Shown here: in pieces, positions 18,411-26,776 of the stretch
Layout: every line of letters begins with the position of its first letter
How positions within the stretch are numbered: position 1 is the first letter of the stretch
Assembly: GCF_019375555.1 (NCBI RefSeq)
Contig: NZ_JAHXDN010000005.1
Location: 248,001-312,000, forward strand
Direction of reading: 5' to 3'
Origin: Roseobacter insulae
Lineage (GTDB): Bacteria; Pseudomonadota; Alphaproteobacteria; Rhodobacterales; Rhodobacteraceae
Length of the DNA stretch: 64,000 bases
Program-made: the position numbers and the translations under genes
Notes under the pieces: model-generated
The model's input: the letters and a program-made list of their open reading frames with translations, nothing else
What the model was told of the DNA's origin: nothing
Database searches by the model: none

Positions 18411-19736
18411 ATGAACCCGTTTGGACTGTTTCTGATCGCCGCGACGGCGCTTTTTCCGGCGTACCAGCTGTTCGCGCTGCCGGACATCGCGGATAAAGTA
18501 GCACTGTTTTCGCAATATCTCGGGTTGGCCGCTTTGATCCTCATGGCCTGGGGGCAGATACTGGCCACCCGTCTTCGCGGAATCGAAACCGTCTTCGGCG
18601 GGCTGGACCGCGTTTACGTATTGCACAAATGGGCGGGCATTGTCGCCATGGCGGCAGTCCTGATGCACGATACCATCGACGCAGAGATGCGCGGGCTCGG
18701 GCGCGAGACGGCTCTCAATGAGCTTGCGGAAACCTTGGGGGAAGTCAGTCTTTACGGCCTGCTGGTTCTTGTCGTGATTTCGGTGGCGACCTTTATCCCC
18801 TATCACTTGTGGAAGTGGACTCACAAAGCAATGGGTGCCTTGTTCGTGGCCGCGACCTTCCACTTCTTCTTCATTATGAAGCCTTTTGCGATGACGGACC
18901 CTGCGGGCATATACACCGGGTTTTTCTGTCTGGCAGGAATTGCCGCCTACCTCTGGACCATGGTGCCGGAGCGGCTGCGCCCGTCCCATGCCTACCGGAT
19001 CGCGATGCCTGAACAGACAGGAGGCGCGCTCGCACTCACCATGACGCCCGAGGGTGCGGGCCTGCGGCGGCCTCTGCCCGGTCAGTTTGGCATCCTGAGC
19101 TTTTCCGGCGCCGGTACAGGCGAACCGCATCCGTTCACCTTTTCCGGGATCGCACCTGATGGCACCCTGCGGGTCACCATAAAGGCGCTTGGCGATTTCA
19201 CGACCAGCCTTCGCGGTTCACTGGAAGTCGGGCAAGCCCTGCATATTCAGGGTCCGTTTGGCCGGTTCCGCCTGTCAGGCAAAGGCCGCGAGGTCTGGAT
19301 CGCCGGCGGCATCGGGATCACGCCATTTCTCGCCTGGGCTGAAGCGCTCGGGGACAACGCCGGGACGGTCGACCTGTTTTACTGCGTGTCCTCCCGCAAC
19401 GCTGCGCCGCATCTGGCGGAGATCACCGAACTCGCGAAGGCAAAACAGAACCTGAGGCTGCACGTGATCGCATCAGCACAGGGCGCGCGCCTGACCGCGG
19501 AAGGTGTCGCCGACGTGGTGGGAGGAGACCTGAGCAAAGCCAGGGTGTCCTTCTGTGGTCCGCTCGCCCTGCGCGCCGCGCTGCAAACCGGCCTGCGCCG
19601 ATACGGGGTCACTCCACGTCGTTTCCACTACGAGGAGTTCGAATTCCGTACCGGCGTCGGGCTGAAGCAGCTTGCGCAATGGATCGTGAACAGAACCTGG
19701 CGTGAAACGCAGCCCAGCAAGAGCTATCAGGGCTGA
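18411..19736 (+). CDS. Ferric reductase-like transmembrane flavocytochrome
   Basis: A 441-residue oxidoreductase. The N-terminal 200 residues have about six membrane helices with His pairs for two b-haems (VLHKWAG, VLMHDTID, WTHKAMG, ATFHFFF). The C-terminal half is a ferredoxin-reductase module, with FAD-binding HPFTFSG and NAD(P)-binding IAGGIGITPFLAW, and CGPLALRAAL near the end. Electrons from cytosolic NAD(P)H would cross the membrane to an acceptor outside, possibly a metal ion, the PepSY protein or the divergent dihaem cytochrome. The acceptor is inferred. Confidence 0.9.
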   Translation: MNPFGLFLIAATALFPAYQLFALPDIADKVALFSQYLGLAALILMAWGQILATRLRGIETVFGGLDRVYVLHKWAGIVAMAAVLMHDTIDAEMRGLGRETALNELAETLGEVSLYGLLVLVVISVATFIPYHLWKWTHKAMGALFVAATFHFFFIMKPFAMTDPAGIYTGFFCLAGIAAYLWTMVPERLRPSHAYRIAMPEQTGGALALTMTPEGAGLRRPLPGQFGILSFSGAGTGEPHPFTFSGIAPDGTLRVTIKALGDFTTSLRGSLEVGQALHIQGPFGRFRLSGKGREVWIAGGIGITPFLAWAEALGDNAGTVDLFYCVSSRNAAPHLAEITELAKAKQNLRLHVIASAQGARLTAEGVADVVGGDLSKARVSFCGPLALRAALQTGLRRYGVTPRRFHYEEFEFRTGVGLKQLAQWIVNRTWRETQPSKSYQG

Positions 19737-19964
19737 GCTGATCCGGCCCGGATCATGCGGCGCCCGAAGGGGGCGGTTGCGCCGGGGCAGGCTTCCTTGC
19801 GCCGTGATGGTCCGGCAGGGGCCAGCCCGCGGCAATTCAGGCTTTCGCCACGTATTGTGACGTGCTTTTCCGCAGGTTCGCTGCCGCTTCGCGCATTGCC
19901 CCTGCACCGCGCCTTCGCTATCACTCCGCGCAGCAACTGCCACAGCAATATCCGGAGCATCCCC

Positions 19965-21620
19965 ATGGCCGCTTATCAATACGTTTATCACATGTCTGGC
20001 GTGTCCAAGACTTATCCGGGTGGCAAGAAGTGCTTTGAGAACATCAACCTGAACTTCCTGCCCGGCGTGAAGATCGGTGTCGTGGGCGTGAACGGTGCCG
20101 GTAAATCCACGCTGATGAAGATCATGGCAGGTCTCGACACTGATTTTCAGGGCGAGGCATGGCATGCAGAAGGGGCGACCGTCGGCTATCTGCCGCAGGA
20201 ACCCAAGCTGGATGAAACCCTGACCGCGCGCGAGAACGTCATGCTCGCCGTGGCCGACAAGAAGGCGATCCTCGACCGCTACAACGAACTGGCGATGAAC
20301 TATTCCGACGAGACCGCCGACGAGATGGCGCAGTTGCAGGACCAGATCGACGCCGACAACCTCTGGGATCTCGACAGCCAGATCGACGTCTCCATGGAAG
20401 CCCTGCGCTGCCCGCCCGATGACGCCGACATCAAGACCCTGTCGGGCGGGGAGGCGCGCCGCGTGGCGCTCTGCAAACTTCTGCTCGAAGCGCCCGACAT
20501 GCTGCTGCTGGACGAGCCCACCAACCACCTCGACGCGGAAACCATCGCCTGGCTGCAACAGCACCTGATCGACTACAAGGGCACCATCCTGATCGTCACC
20601 CACGACCGCTATTTCCTTGATGACATCACCGGCTGGATTCTGGAACTCGACCGCGGCAAGGGTATCCCTTACGAGGGCAACTACTCCGCCTGGCTGGAAC
20701 AGAAGGCCAAGCGGCTGGCGCAGGAAGCGCGCGAGGACAAGTCCCGTCAGAAAACGCTGGAACGGGAGCTGGAATGGATGCGGCAGGGGGCCAAAGCGCG
20801 GCAGGCCAAATCCAAGGCAAGGATCAATGCCTATAACGAGATGGCCGAGGTTTCGGAGCGCGAGAAACTCTCCCGCGCGCAGATCGTCATCCCCAACGGG
20901 CAGCGTCTGGGCAGCAAGGTGATCGACGTCACCGGCCTCGCCAAACACATGGGCGACAAGCAGCTGGTCGAAGGGTTGGATTTCTCCCTGCCCCCCGGCG
21001 GCATCGTCGGGGTGATCGGCCCCAACGGTGCGGGTAAATCAACGCTCTTTAAAATGCTCACCGGGCAGTTGGAGCCCGACGCGGGCACCATCGAATACGG
21101 CGACACGGTGGATCTGAGCTACGTCGACCAGTCGCGCGACGACCTGAATGCCGACGACACCGTCTGGGAGGCGATCACCGGCGGGGCCGAACTGATCCAA
21201 CTGGGCGATGCGGAGGTCAACTCCCGCGCTTACTGCTCGTCCTTCAACTTCAAGGGCGGCGACCAGCAGAAGAAAGTCGGGCTGCTCTCCGGCGGCGAGC
21301 GCAACCGCGTGCACATGGCGCGGCTGCTGAAATCCGGCGGCAACGTGCTGCTCCTGGACGAGCCCACCAACGACCTCGACGTCGAAACCCTGCGCGCTTT
21401 GGAAGACGCCCTCGTCGACTTCGCCGGCTGCGCCGTGGTCATCAGCCACGACCGGTTTTTCCTAGACCGCATCTGCACGCATATCCTGGCGTTTGAGGGC
21501 GAAGCGCATGTGGAATGGTTCGAAGGCGGGTTCACGGGTTATGAAGAGGACAAAAAGCGGCGGCTGGGCGCGGATGCGCTGGAGCCGAAGCGGTTGAAAC
21601 ATAAGAAGTTTGTCCGCTGA
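19965..21620 (+). CDS. ettA: Energy-dependent translational throttle ATPase EttA
   Basis: A 551-residue ABC-F protein with two ATPase domains. Domain 1 has Walker A GVNGAGKST and signature LSGGEARR; domain 2 has GPNGAGKST and LSGGERNR. The Walker B Asp-Glu pairs are LLLDEPTNHLD and LLLDEPTNDLD. Between them is the charged linker that reaches the ribosomal P-site tRNA. ATG 19965-19967 (MAAYQYVYHMSGVSK) is chosen because it gives the family length (about 555) and has CCGGAG 5 bases before it. The longer frame from 19755 is Pro/Arg-rich and not coding-like. The stop codon lies inside an 18-bp perfect inverted repeat. Confidence 0.95.
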   Translation: MAAYQYVYHMSGVSKTYPGGKKCFENINLNFLPGVKIGVVGVNGAGKSTLMKIMAGLDTDFQGEAWHAEGATVGYLPQEPKLDETLTARENVMLAVADKKAILDRYNELAMNYSDETADEMAQLQDQIDADNLWDLDSQIDVSMEALRCPPDDADIKTLSGGEARRVALCKLLLEAPDMLLLDEPTNHLDAETIAWLQQHLIDYKGTILIVTHDRYFLDDITGWILELDRGKGIPYEGNYSAWLEQKAKRLAQEAREDKSRQKTLERELEWMRQGAKARQAKSKARINAYNEMAEVSEREKLSRAQIVIPNGQRLGSKVIDVTGLAKHMGDKQLVEGLDFSLPPGGIVGVIGPNGAGKSTLFKMLTGQLEPDAGTIEYGDTVDLSYVDQSRDDLNADDTVWEAITGGAELIQLGDAEVNSRAYCSSFNFKGGDQQKKVGLLSGGERNRVHMARLLKSGGNVLLLDEPTNDLDVETLRALEDALVDFAGCAVVISHDRFFLDRICTHILAFEGEAHVEWFEGGFTGYEEDKKRRLGADALEPKRLKHKKFVR

Positions 21621-21656
21621 CGTTGAGTTTTACAGAGGAAAACTCAACGTCAGCGG
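21614..21656. terminator. 18-bp perfect inverted repeat across the ettA stop codon
   Basis: CCGCTGACGTTGAGTTTT at 21614-21631 and its exact complement at 21639-21656 flank a 7-base spacer. The ettA TGA (21618-21620) is inside the left arm. No clear U-run follows (GCCGTCGCTTTTCG), so it is only a possible terminator. An alternative is an insertion or recombination end, since the neighbouring gene is compositionally foreign. Confidence 0.6.
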
Positions 21657-21716
21657 CCGTCGCTTTTCGAAACAAAAACAGCGAGAGCTTTAGCCGGTCG
21701 CATCGTAATGGATGAG

Positions 21717-22796
21717 CTACGCTGCGTTCCCAAAAACTATGTGCTTTCGGATGCCTTTGCTCCAAATCGCCGCGCGAAATTCATTTAGGACAGTCTCAAT
21801 TTTCATGAACCGGGAAATGCGCTTAACCTCATCTAGCTGCTCGCCGCAATCCGATGCCAAATACTTGGTTTCAGTTCCCTTCAGAAATTCAGTCCATGGC
21901 ACCAAAAACAAAGTGGCGAAGCACTCTGCTTCCACTTCTTCGATGTTATCAACAACCTGTTCAATTTGATTGTCCGATGTAAAACTCTTCGCTGTATTTT
22001 TCGCGAGCTCCTGTGGTGGCAACCAAAGTGCTTTGTCTGACCTAAGTTTATCAGGATGAAGGAAATGGTGGCCCAGCTCATGAGCTATTACGTGGCGCGC
22101 AAAGTAAACGCCATTCAGCGCACTATGGTAACGTTCCTGCTCAACGAACAGTGTATGGCCTTCTGCATGACCTACGATTACCGCGAAAGCGCCTTCAAAA
22201 GCGGGAGGAAGATACTCGCACACCTCGCAATCGAACCGTTGATCCAAATGGATCAACTTCTCGACAACGTGTCCAACGTCAACTCGGCGGACATTGCCGC
22301 AGAGTTTCTGACGTGCACTTTCCGCCGCAAGAGCGATCTCGACGAACCTAGATGGATGAAGGCTAGGCCGCTTTGGGCGCCTACGAGGCGTTTTCTGACC
22401 CTTTGCGCACTGGTTTGAAGAGAAAAGAAGAGCATTCATTTCCTCGCCAGTCTCTCGCTCCAATATTTTCCGTATCGCTTCCCTGCCGTTGGGCGAAAGC
22501 CTGTCTCCAAATTCTGCAAGCATGACCTGCAACGGGGTGTTCGGCGATTTCGGATCAGGGCTCTTTCGTAGGCCATTGGAGAATGAAGCCTTCTTCTGCA
22601 ATTCGTTAGCTTCTGCCTCACTACAGTTCAGAACGCTAATGTAGGTTTCCAGAACTTCTTTGCTGAGATTGGCGCGAGAGTGCTCCAAATTACTTACATG
22701 AGACAAACTCATGCCGGATAGTTCAGAGAACTCCTTTTGCGAGATCGACTTATTCAACCTTAGCTCCGTCGCGAAACGCCCGAATGATGATCGCAT
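21717..22796 (-). CDS. XRE-family DNA-binding protein with ImmA/IrrE zinc peptidase domain
   Basis: A 359-residue fusion. Residues 8-60 form a Cro/C1-type helix-turn-helix (ISQKEFSELSGMSLSHVSNLE). Residues about 225-300 carry the zinc metallopeptidase motif HExxH as HELGHH (239-244), with the downstream helix VEAECFATLFLVP supplying the third ligand. ImmA/IrrE peptidases cleave partner repressors in mobile elements and stress regulons. Here both functions are on one chain and no separate partner is adjacent. The gene is visibly AT-richer than its neighbours and stands alone, which suggests horizontal acquisition. Confidence 0.88.
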   Translation of the reverse strand: MRSSFGRFATELRLNKSISQKEFSELSGMSLSHVSNLEHSRANLSKEVLETYISVLNCSEAEANELQKKASFSNGLRKSPDPKSPNTPLQVMLAEFGDRLSPNGREAIRKILERETGEEMNALLFSSNQCAKGQKTPRRRPKRPSLHPSRFVEIALAAESARQKLCGNVRRVDVGHVVEKLIHLDQRFDCEVCEYLPPAFEGAFAVIVGHAEGHTLFVEQERYHSALNGVYFARHVIAHELGHHFLHPDKLRSDKALWLPPQELAKNTAKSFTSDNQIEQVVDNIEEVEAECFATLFLVPWTEFLKGTETKYLASDCGEQLDEVKRISRFMKIETVLNEFRAAIWSKGIRKHIVFGNAA

Positions 22797-23550
22797 AGCT
22801 CTAGCCTCGTGTTCTTACTTTAGCAACAATCACTAAACTAAACCACATATTGTGTCAACGGGCTCCATTGCCCCTGCATAAGGTATAAGGACCGCGGGTC
22901 AGAGGCCGTCTCGCAATCGCTCCAGTGGAGCGATTGAGGCCGGAGAGGGCGACAGCCCCGGGGGAGACGCAGTCGCCTCCGCCGTCGCACCAAAGGTGCG
23001 CCGATCAAAAAGTCGGCACGCCTTTGGCGTGACGGGGCGGTCGGGGGCGGCGAAAACGCGGGGCGTTTCCGCGGGGCGCAACTCAACCGGTCGGAATAGG
23101 GGCGCCTCTCATTCATTTCTGCGCAATGAACTCTCGGCTCCGCGATTGCGGGGAAATGGTTCTGGTCGGGGGCAGCTCATGCGCGGGCGTATGATTGGTA
23201 AAAACTCAGGTGTTTGCGCAAAGTGAATTGAGGCAAAAACCCAGGCCATGCCCCTGCATCGAGACCGCCAACGCGATCAGCGTAGCGCTGACCGAATAGC
23301 ACCTTGTCGCCTCTTCCAACCACTTTCCCCCAAACTGCGGGACCGACTTTCCACCGCTGATTGATTTTTGTCAGTCGCCCGCGAAAACGCAGGCGTATCC
23401 TTTCGGCGAGGTAAGTGGTTCTCCGTCTTTTCCGCCCCGGCAATGCGCTGCCCGGGCGACCGCATTGATACTGGCGTACCCGGCACCGCGCTTCCACGCG
23501 GGCTCCTGCCCGACGGTGCCGTGTCGCTTCATTTCGAAGGAGTTTACCCG
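22797..23550. other. Noncoding region with repeat-like hairpins
   Basis: No convincing gene in about 750 bp. Open frames are Arg/Pro-rich and lack ribosome binding sites, and the long frame from 23368 only becomes coding at 23551. The first 250 bp hold strong palindromes (listed separately). The remainder contains the promoter region of the VPLPA-CTERM gene. Confidence 0.55.
22911..23030. repeat. Hairpin-rich intergenic palindromic element
   Basis: Two strong stem-loops lie close together. At 22915-22935 a 10-bp stem is perfect around a single central base, with TCCAGTGGA in the centre. At 22990-23027 a stem of about 15 bp with one mismatch and one wobble encloses the loop TCAAAAAG (centre GGTGCGCCGA / TCGGCACGCC). 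The GC-rich arms between genes look like a dispersed palindromic repeat, but only one copy of the whole unit is in the window. Confidence 0.45.
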
Positions 23551-24441
23551 ATGAGAATTTTCCCGAAATCACTGCTCTTCACGGTTTTCGTATCCCTGAC
23601 AGCGGCCCCGGCCATAGCCGCGACAGTGCCAGCCATCACAGCCTCGCCGACGATGAAACAGCACACCAACCGCGCCATTGGCGACAGCGTCGGGGACTCT
23701 GAGGGCAAGTATCGGACCGATGCAAGTCTCTTCATTCAGTCCGAGCATGCCGTGAAGACACACCCCTATGAAAACCCCGATGACGGCTTTCACCACCACG
23801 TCCCCGAGCCGACACCGTTCCTGTTCACGCAGAACTACTTTGTCGATACCGCGGCAGACGGCTCCGCCATTGTCGCAGGTCTGCCGGACTTTCAGACAAC
23901 CGATCCATACGGCAACAAGTACAATCTGAATTTCGACGTGGAAGGAAACACGCGGTTCGTTCTGGACAAAAACCATTCGTGGTCCGGAAGCTATCAGGTG
24001 CCCAAGGTCGGGGGCGGCGGCATCAACAGCTTTGGCTTTGGCCTCACGATTCTCGGCACCGGGGGTCAATTCAGCATTGGCTGGGACAACGATGTCAGCC
24101 CCGATTTCACAATGAGTTTCGCGGGTGATCCGAACAATCCGGTGTTCCAGTTCATTTATCCCGACGGCTTTTCGATGGCCAAGGGGACGCTTCAGATTCA
24201 GGGGTTTGTCAGGAACGTGACCTCGCCCGAATGGGGCAGGGTCAAAACCAACGCCTTCGCAACGGTTGTCGAGGACACCTCGATCTTCACCAGTGGTCCG
24301 GAGTTCCAGTATCTTCTGCGTCCCGGCGTTTACGATGTCACGCACCACGTTGTGCCGCTTCCCGCAGGGTTTCCCATACTGCTGACAGGTCTGGGCGTAT
24401 TGCTTGGTGTCGGGCGCATTCGGTCAAGCCGCGTACAATAA
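23551..24441 (+). CDS. Exported protein with VPLPA-CTERM sorting signal
   Basis: A 296-residue protein starting at ATG 23551 with GAAGGAG just before it. The N-terminal signal peptide runs to about residue 24 (LTAAPAIAA). The body is rich in Gly, Asn and aromatic residues without a known domain. The C-terminus VVPLPAGFPILLTGLGVLLG followed by RIRSSR is a VPLPA-type tripartite signal: motif, membrane helix, basic tail. Such signals are handled by exosortase-type systems in Rhodobacterales. A surface or extracellular role is inferred. No exosortase is in the window. Confidence 0.85.
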   Translation: MRIFPKSLLFTVFVSLTAAPAIAATVPAITASPTMKQHTNRAIGDSVGDSEGKYRTDASLFIQSEHAVKTHPYENPDDGFHHHVPEPTPFLFTQNYFVDTAADGSAIVAGLPDFQTTDPYGNKYNLNFDVEGNTRFVLDKNHSWSGSYQVPKVGGGGINSFGFGLTILGTGGQFSIGWDNDVSPDFTMSFAGDPNNPVFQFIYPDGFSMAKGTLQIQGFVRNVTSPEWGRVKTNAFATVVEDTSIFTSGPEFQYLLRPGVYDVTHHVVPLPAGFPILLTGLGVLLGVGRIRSSRVQ

Positions 24442-24538
24442 CCGGCGGGTGGGGGATACCCCGTGTCTCGGTCGCTTGTGGGGCGCGACAGGTTTCGCTT
24501 GGATTGATTGAATACGGACGAGCGCCTACCCTTGCCCC

Positions 24539-24859
24539 ATGCATATCATCGACATTCTCGTGAACTGCCCCTCCGCCGACACAGCAGACGCCATCAGTGC
24601 CGCGCTGATTGAGCAGCGCCTCGTCGCCTGCACAAATCGCTACGCGCCGGTGCAGAGCGCCTACTTCTGGAAAGGCAGGATCGAGCAGGAAGAAGAACAT
24701 CCGCTCCTGCTCAAAACACGGGCCGAACTGGCGCAAACCGTTGAAGACGCCCTCCGCAAGCTGCATCCCTATGAGGTGCCGCCGATCATCCGCATCAACC
24801 TGGACGGCGCCAATGCGGACTACATTCAGTGGGTCTATGCAGAGACGCGTCTTCCCTGA
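24539..24859 (+). CDS. cutA: CutA1-family divalent cation tolerance protein
   Basis: A 106-residue protein of the trimeric, ferredoxin-like CutA1 fold. Family landmarks are LVNCPSADTADAISAALIEQRLVACTN at the start and the KLHPYEVPPIIRI strand near residues 77-89. The Cys in VACTN is the residue linked to copper binding. It is full length for the family. CutA is implicated in metal tolerance, but its molecular role is unsettled. It is co-directional with the lipoprotein gene 100 bp downstream. Confidence 0.93.
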   Translation: MHIIDILVNCPSADTADAISAALIEQRLVACTNRYAPVQSAYFWKGRIEQEEEHPLLLKTRAELAQTVEDALRKLHPYEVPPIIRINLDGANADYIQWVYAETRLP

Positions 24860-24959
24860 GGCACGCGCGCGGATTTACGCCTTTACCCCGCCTCGGATTC
24901 CATCATTGATGTGAGTATGGCCCGACCGGCCCGATTGCAGCACATTCAAGGATTTCCGG

Positions 24960-25319
24960 ATGACAAGATATTTAGTTCCTGCCGCACTGCTGATGACCGC
25001 ATGCGCCCCGATGCCTGCGCCCGACCCTGACGGCACCTGGGAGATCGTTGCGGTCTGCCCCGCCACAAGCCCGCTGGGTCCTACCACCATTAATGCCGTT
25101 GCCAAGGTCGCCGAAACCAGCCCCGGCGTATTCGTTGGCGAATTGCGTAACAGCCGGGGGCAACGTGGCCGCATCAATGCAAAGCTGACCGCAGATATGC
25201 TGGATGTTGACCTCAACTGGGGTACCGGATTCTCCGAGGCGACACTGGTGCAGCAGGGCGATGCCGACGTGTTCATGGGCACCGACACATACAGCTGCGC
25301 GATCACCGCGCGGAAGTAG
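24960..25319 (+). CDS. Small hypothetical lipoprotein
   Basis: A 119-residue protein with a lipobox (LLMTAC, Cys about residue 15) directly followed by a Pro-rich linker. The remainder looks like an all-beta domain (GTWEIVAVCPA, GVFVGELRNSRGQRGRI, DMLDVDLNWGTGF, DTYSCAITARK) with two Cys that could pair. No family is recognised. A GGATTTCCGG sequence precedes the start. A lipocalin-like or META-like envelope protein is possible. Confidence 0.7.
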   Translation: MTRYLVPAALLMTACAPMPAPDPDGTWEIVAVCPATSPLGPTTINAVAKVAETSPGVFVGELRNSRGQRGRINAKLTADMLDVDLNWGTGFSEATLVQQGDADVFMGTDTYSCAITARK

Positions 25320-25364
25320 CCTGCTCCCGGCAGTGTACCCAAGGGCGAGCTACCGTTTCAGCGG

Positions 25365-25655
25365 TCACAGTTCCGCGACGACCTGGCCTTTCATCTCCCC
25401 GGTCATACGGGCAAAATCCTCGCTGTGCACCTTGTCGCGGACCTCCTCGATCGCCTTTTCGGCGGCGTCACGTGTCGCACTGTCCGGCCATTCCGTGATC
25501 GCTGCGCTCGTGCGGTCGCTGGTGCGCACGACCGTAACGCGACTGGCCCCCAAGGCCTTCAATGCGGGCAGACGCTTTTCAGAGATCGCGCGCAGCGAAA
25601 CGTCATAATCCGTGCCGTCCGCGATCTCCCATGTGGTGATGGTGACATAGCGCAT
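25365..25655 (-). CDS. Small dimeric alpha/beta-barrel-type protein, unknown function
   Basis: A 96-residue protein with a beta-alpha-beta pattern (MRYVTITTWEIADG, LRAISEKRLPALKALGASRVTVVRTSD, AAITEWPDSATRDAAEKAIEEVR). This resembles the ferredoxin-like fold of antibiotic-biosynthesis-monooxygenase or NIPSNAP-type proteins, but the family is not certain. It is single, with a GAGGT ribosome binding site. Confidence 0.7.
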   Translation of the reverse strand: MRYVTITTWEIADGTDYDVSLRAISEKRLPALKALGASRVTVVRTSDRTSAAITEWPDSATRDAAEKAIEEVRDKVHSEDFARMTGEMKGQVVAEL

Positions 25656-25733
25656 GGTTCACCTCCATTCTCATGTCAGCAGGGGTGAGCATAGCATTTT
25701 TGCCCGGAGAAAGACAGGTACAGAGCGGAGCGC

Positions 25734-26207
25734 CTACAGCAGTGCGCCCAGCCAGAGCCCAAGGCCAAAGACCGAATGTGCCGCCAGACCCATCGCGCGC
25801 GCCTTCCAGGGGTCAGGCGTTTTCGACGCCGCCCACCCAAGCCCGAGCCCCGGGTGCAGCACGAACCAGCCGAAACCGATGGTCAACAGCGCAAAAATCC
25901 ATGCGGGCATGAAACTGGGCGCCGCCAGCCATGCCGCCCCCATGATCCCCGCGAGCGCCACACCGTAGGCAATGCCCACCGCGTAGTGAAACATCCAGCC
26001 GATCGCGGTCTCGCCCACAACGGGCGTCGCGGTCCCGATGTCGTCGTGACAGAGCGTGCCCTTCGGAATATGTGCCACCCAGCGCCCGACCAGACCCCAG
26101 TTCGGCGCCGGCTGGCTTGCCGCCTGTTTCAGAAACTGCGCCCACAGGTCCATCGCCACGGTTGCGATCACCCCCATCACCAGCCCGCCCATCAAAATGC
26201 TGTCCAT
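25734..26207 (-). CDS. DUF2938 integral membrane protein
   Basis: A 157-residue protein with four or five hydrophobic helices. The pattern GVIATVAMDLWAQFLKQA near the N-terminus, GRWVAHIPKG and GWMFHYAVGIAYGVAL in the middle, and HPGLGLGWAASKTP near the end match the DUF2938 family of small inner-membrane proteins of unknown function. ATG at 26205-26207 is preceded directly by a GTG that could also start translation. Confidence 0.85.
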   Translation of the reverse strand: MDSILMGGLVMGVIATVAMDLWAQFLKQAASQPAPNWGLVGRWVAHIPKGTLCHDDIGTATPVVGETAIGWMFHYAVGIAYGVALAGIMGAAWLAAPSFMPAWIFALLTIGFGWFVLHPGLGLGWAASKTPDPWKARAMGLAAHSVFGLGLWLGALL

Positions 26208-26316
26208 CACAGAACTATTCCGTCTTTGCCCGCGTCACCGCGGTTCTGACAGTTCCGCCCGCCAATATCCAGCCCGGTCGGCGGAACCACCTTCTTGCTG
26301 TGCCGCCTGTCGCGAC

Positions 26317-26345
26317 AAAAAAATGGGCCGGTTCAAGACCGGCCC
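26317..26345 (-). terminator. Rho-independent terminator for the 55-residue gene
   Basis: On the minus strand an 8-bp stem (GGGCCGGT / ACCGGCCC) with a 5-base loop is followed by seven T. A second perfect 10-bp hairpin (26359-26387) lies between it and the stop codon of the small gene at 26392. The pair gives strong support that 26392-26559 is transcribed. Confidence 0.85.
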
Positions 26346-26391
26346 AAGAGGGGAAGAAGACGCCGCAGGGGGAGAAACTGCGGCGTCTGGA

Positions 26392-26559
26392 CTAAACGGC
26401 AGCCCAGTCGGTGAAACGCCATTTTGTGGGGCATTTCGGACCGGGACGACGGCTGACCGGGCTGCCACCCGTTGCACGCCAGGAAGAGGTGCGCGGAACC
26501 GGGGAGATATCCGGGGTAATATCCCCGGGTTCGTCATAAAATTCTGTCACTCGTGTCAT
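26392..26559 (-). CDS. Small 55-residue protein of unknown function
   Basis: A short minus-strand gene: ATG at 26557-26559, preceded by GGAAGTGGAG about 8 bases upstream, and TAG at 26392-26394. The stop is followed within 5 bases by a 10-bp hairpin and then by a canonical terminator. The peptide has an acidic start (TEFYDEPGDITPDISP), a Ser/Arg/Pro-rich middle (RRPGPKCPTK) and an aromatic end (WRFTDWAAV), with a single Cys. No membrane segment and no known family. The expression signals, rather than homology, are the evidence. Confidence 0.65.
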   Translation of the reverse strand: MTRVTEFYDEPGDITPDISPVPRTSSWRATGGSPVSRRPGPKCPTKWRFTDWAAV

Positions 26560-26776
26560 AATCGTTACTCCACTTCCGAGGAGGTAAATATCACCCCGGC
26601 TCACAACTCCATTCAACACCAAGTGAGTGCCGTGGTATGTGAAGCGGATCACACAACAGTGTTTTTTTTGGAAATTTTCCCCTTTTCTCCGTACACCGCC
26701 CGATGCTTTGCCCCGACGGGAAGCGCCCATCGTCCTGACGCTTGATTATGGCGCGGAACTCTTCCACTGTGATGAC

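Noticed and set aside
19755-19964. N-terminal extension of the EttA frame
   Set aside because: The 70 added residues are Arg/Pro/Ser-rich and unlike EttA. The ATG at 19965 has an RBS and gives the family length.
23368-23550. Extension of the VPLPA-CTERM frame upstream
   Set aside because: The internal ATG at 23551 has GAAGGAG before it and opens directly into a signal peptide. The extension would hide it.
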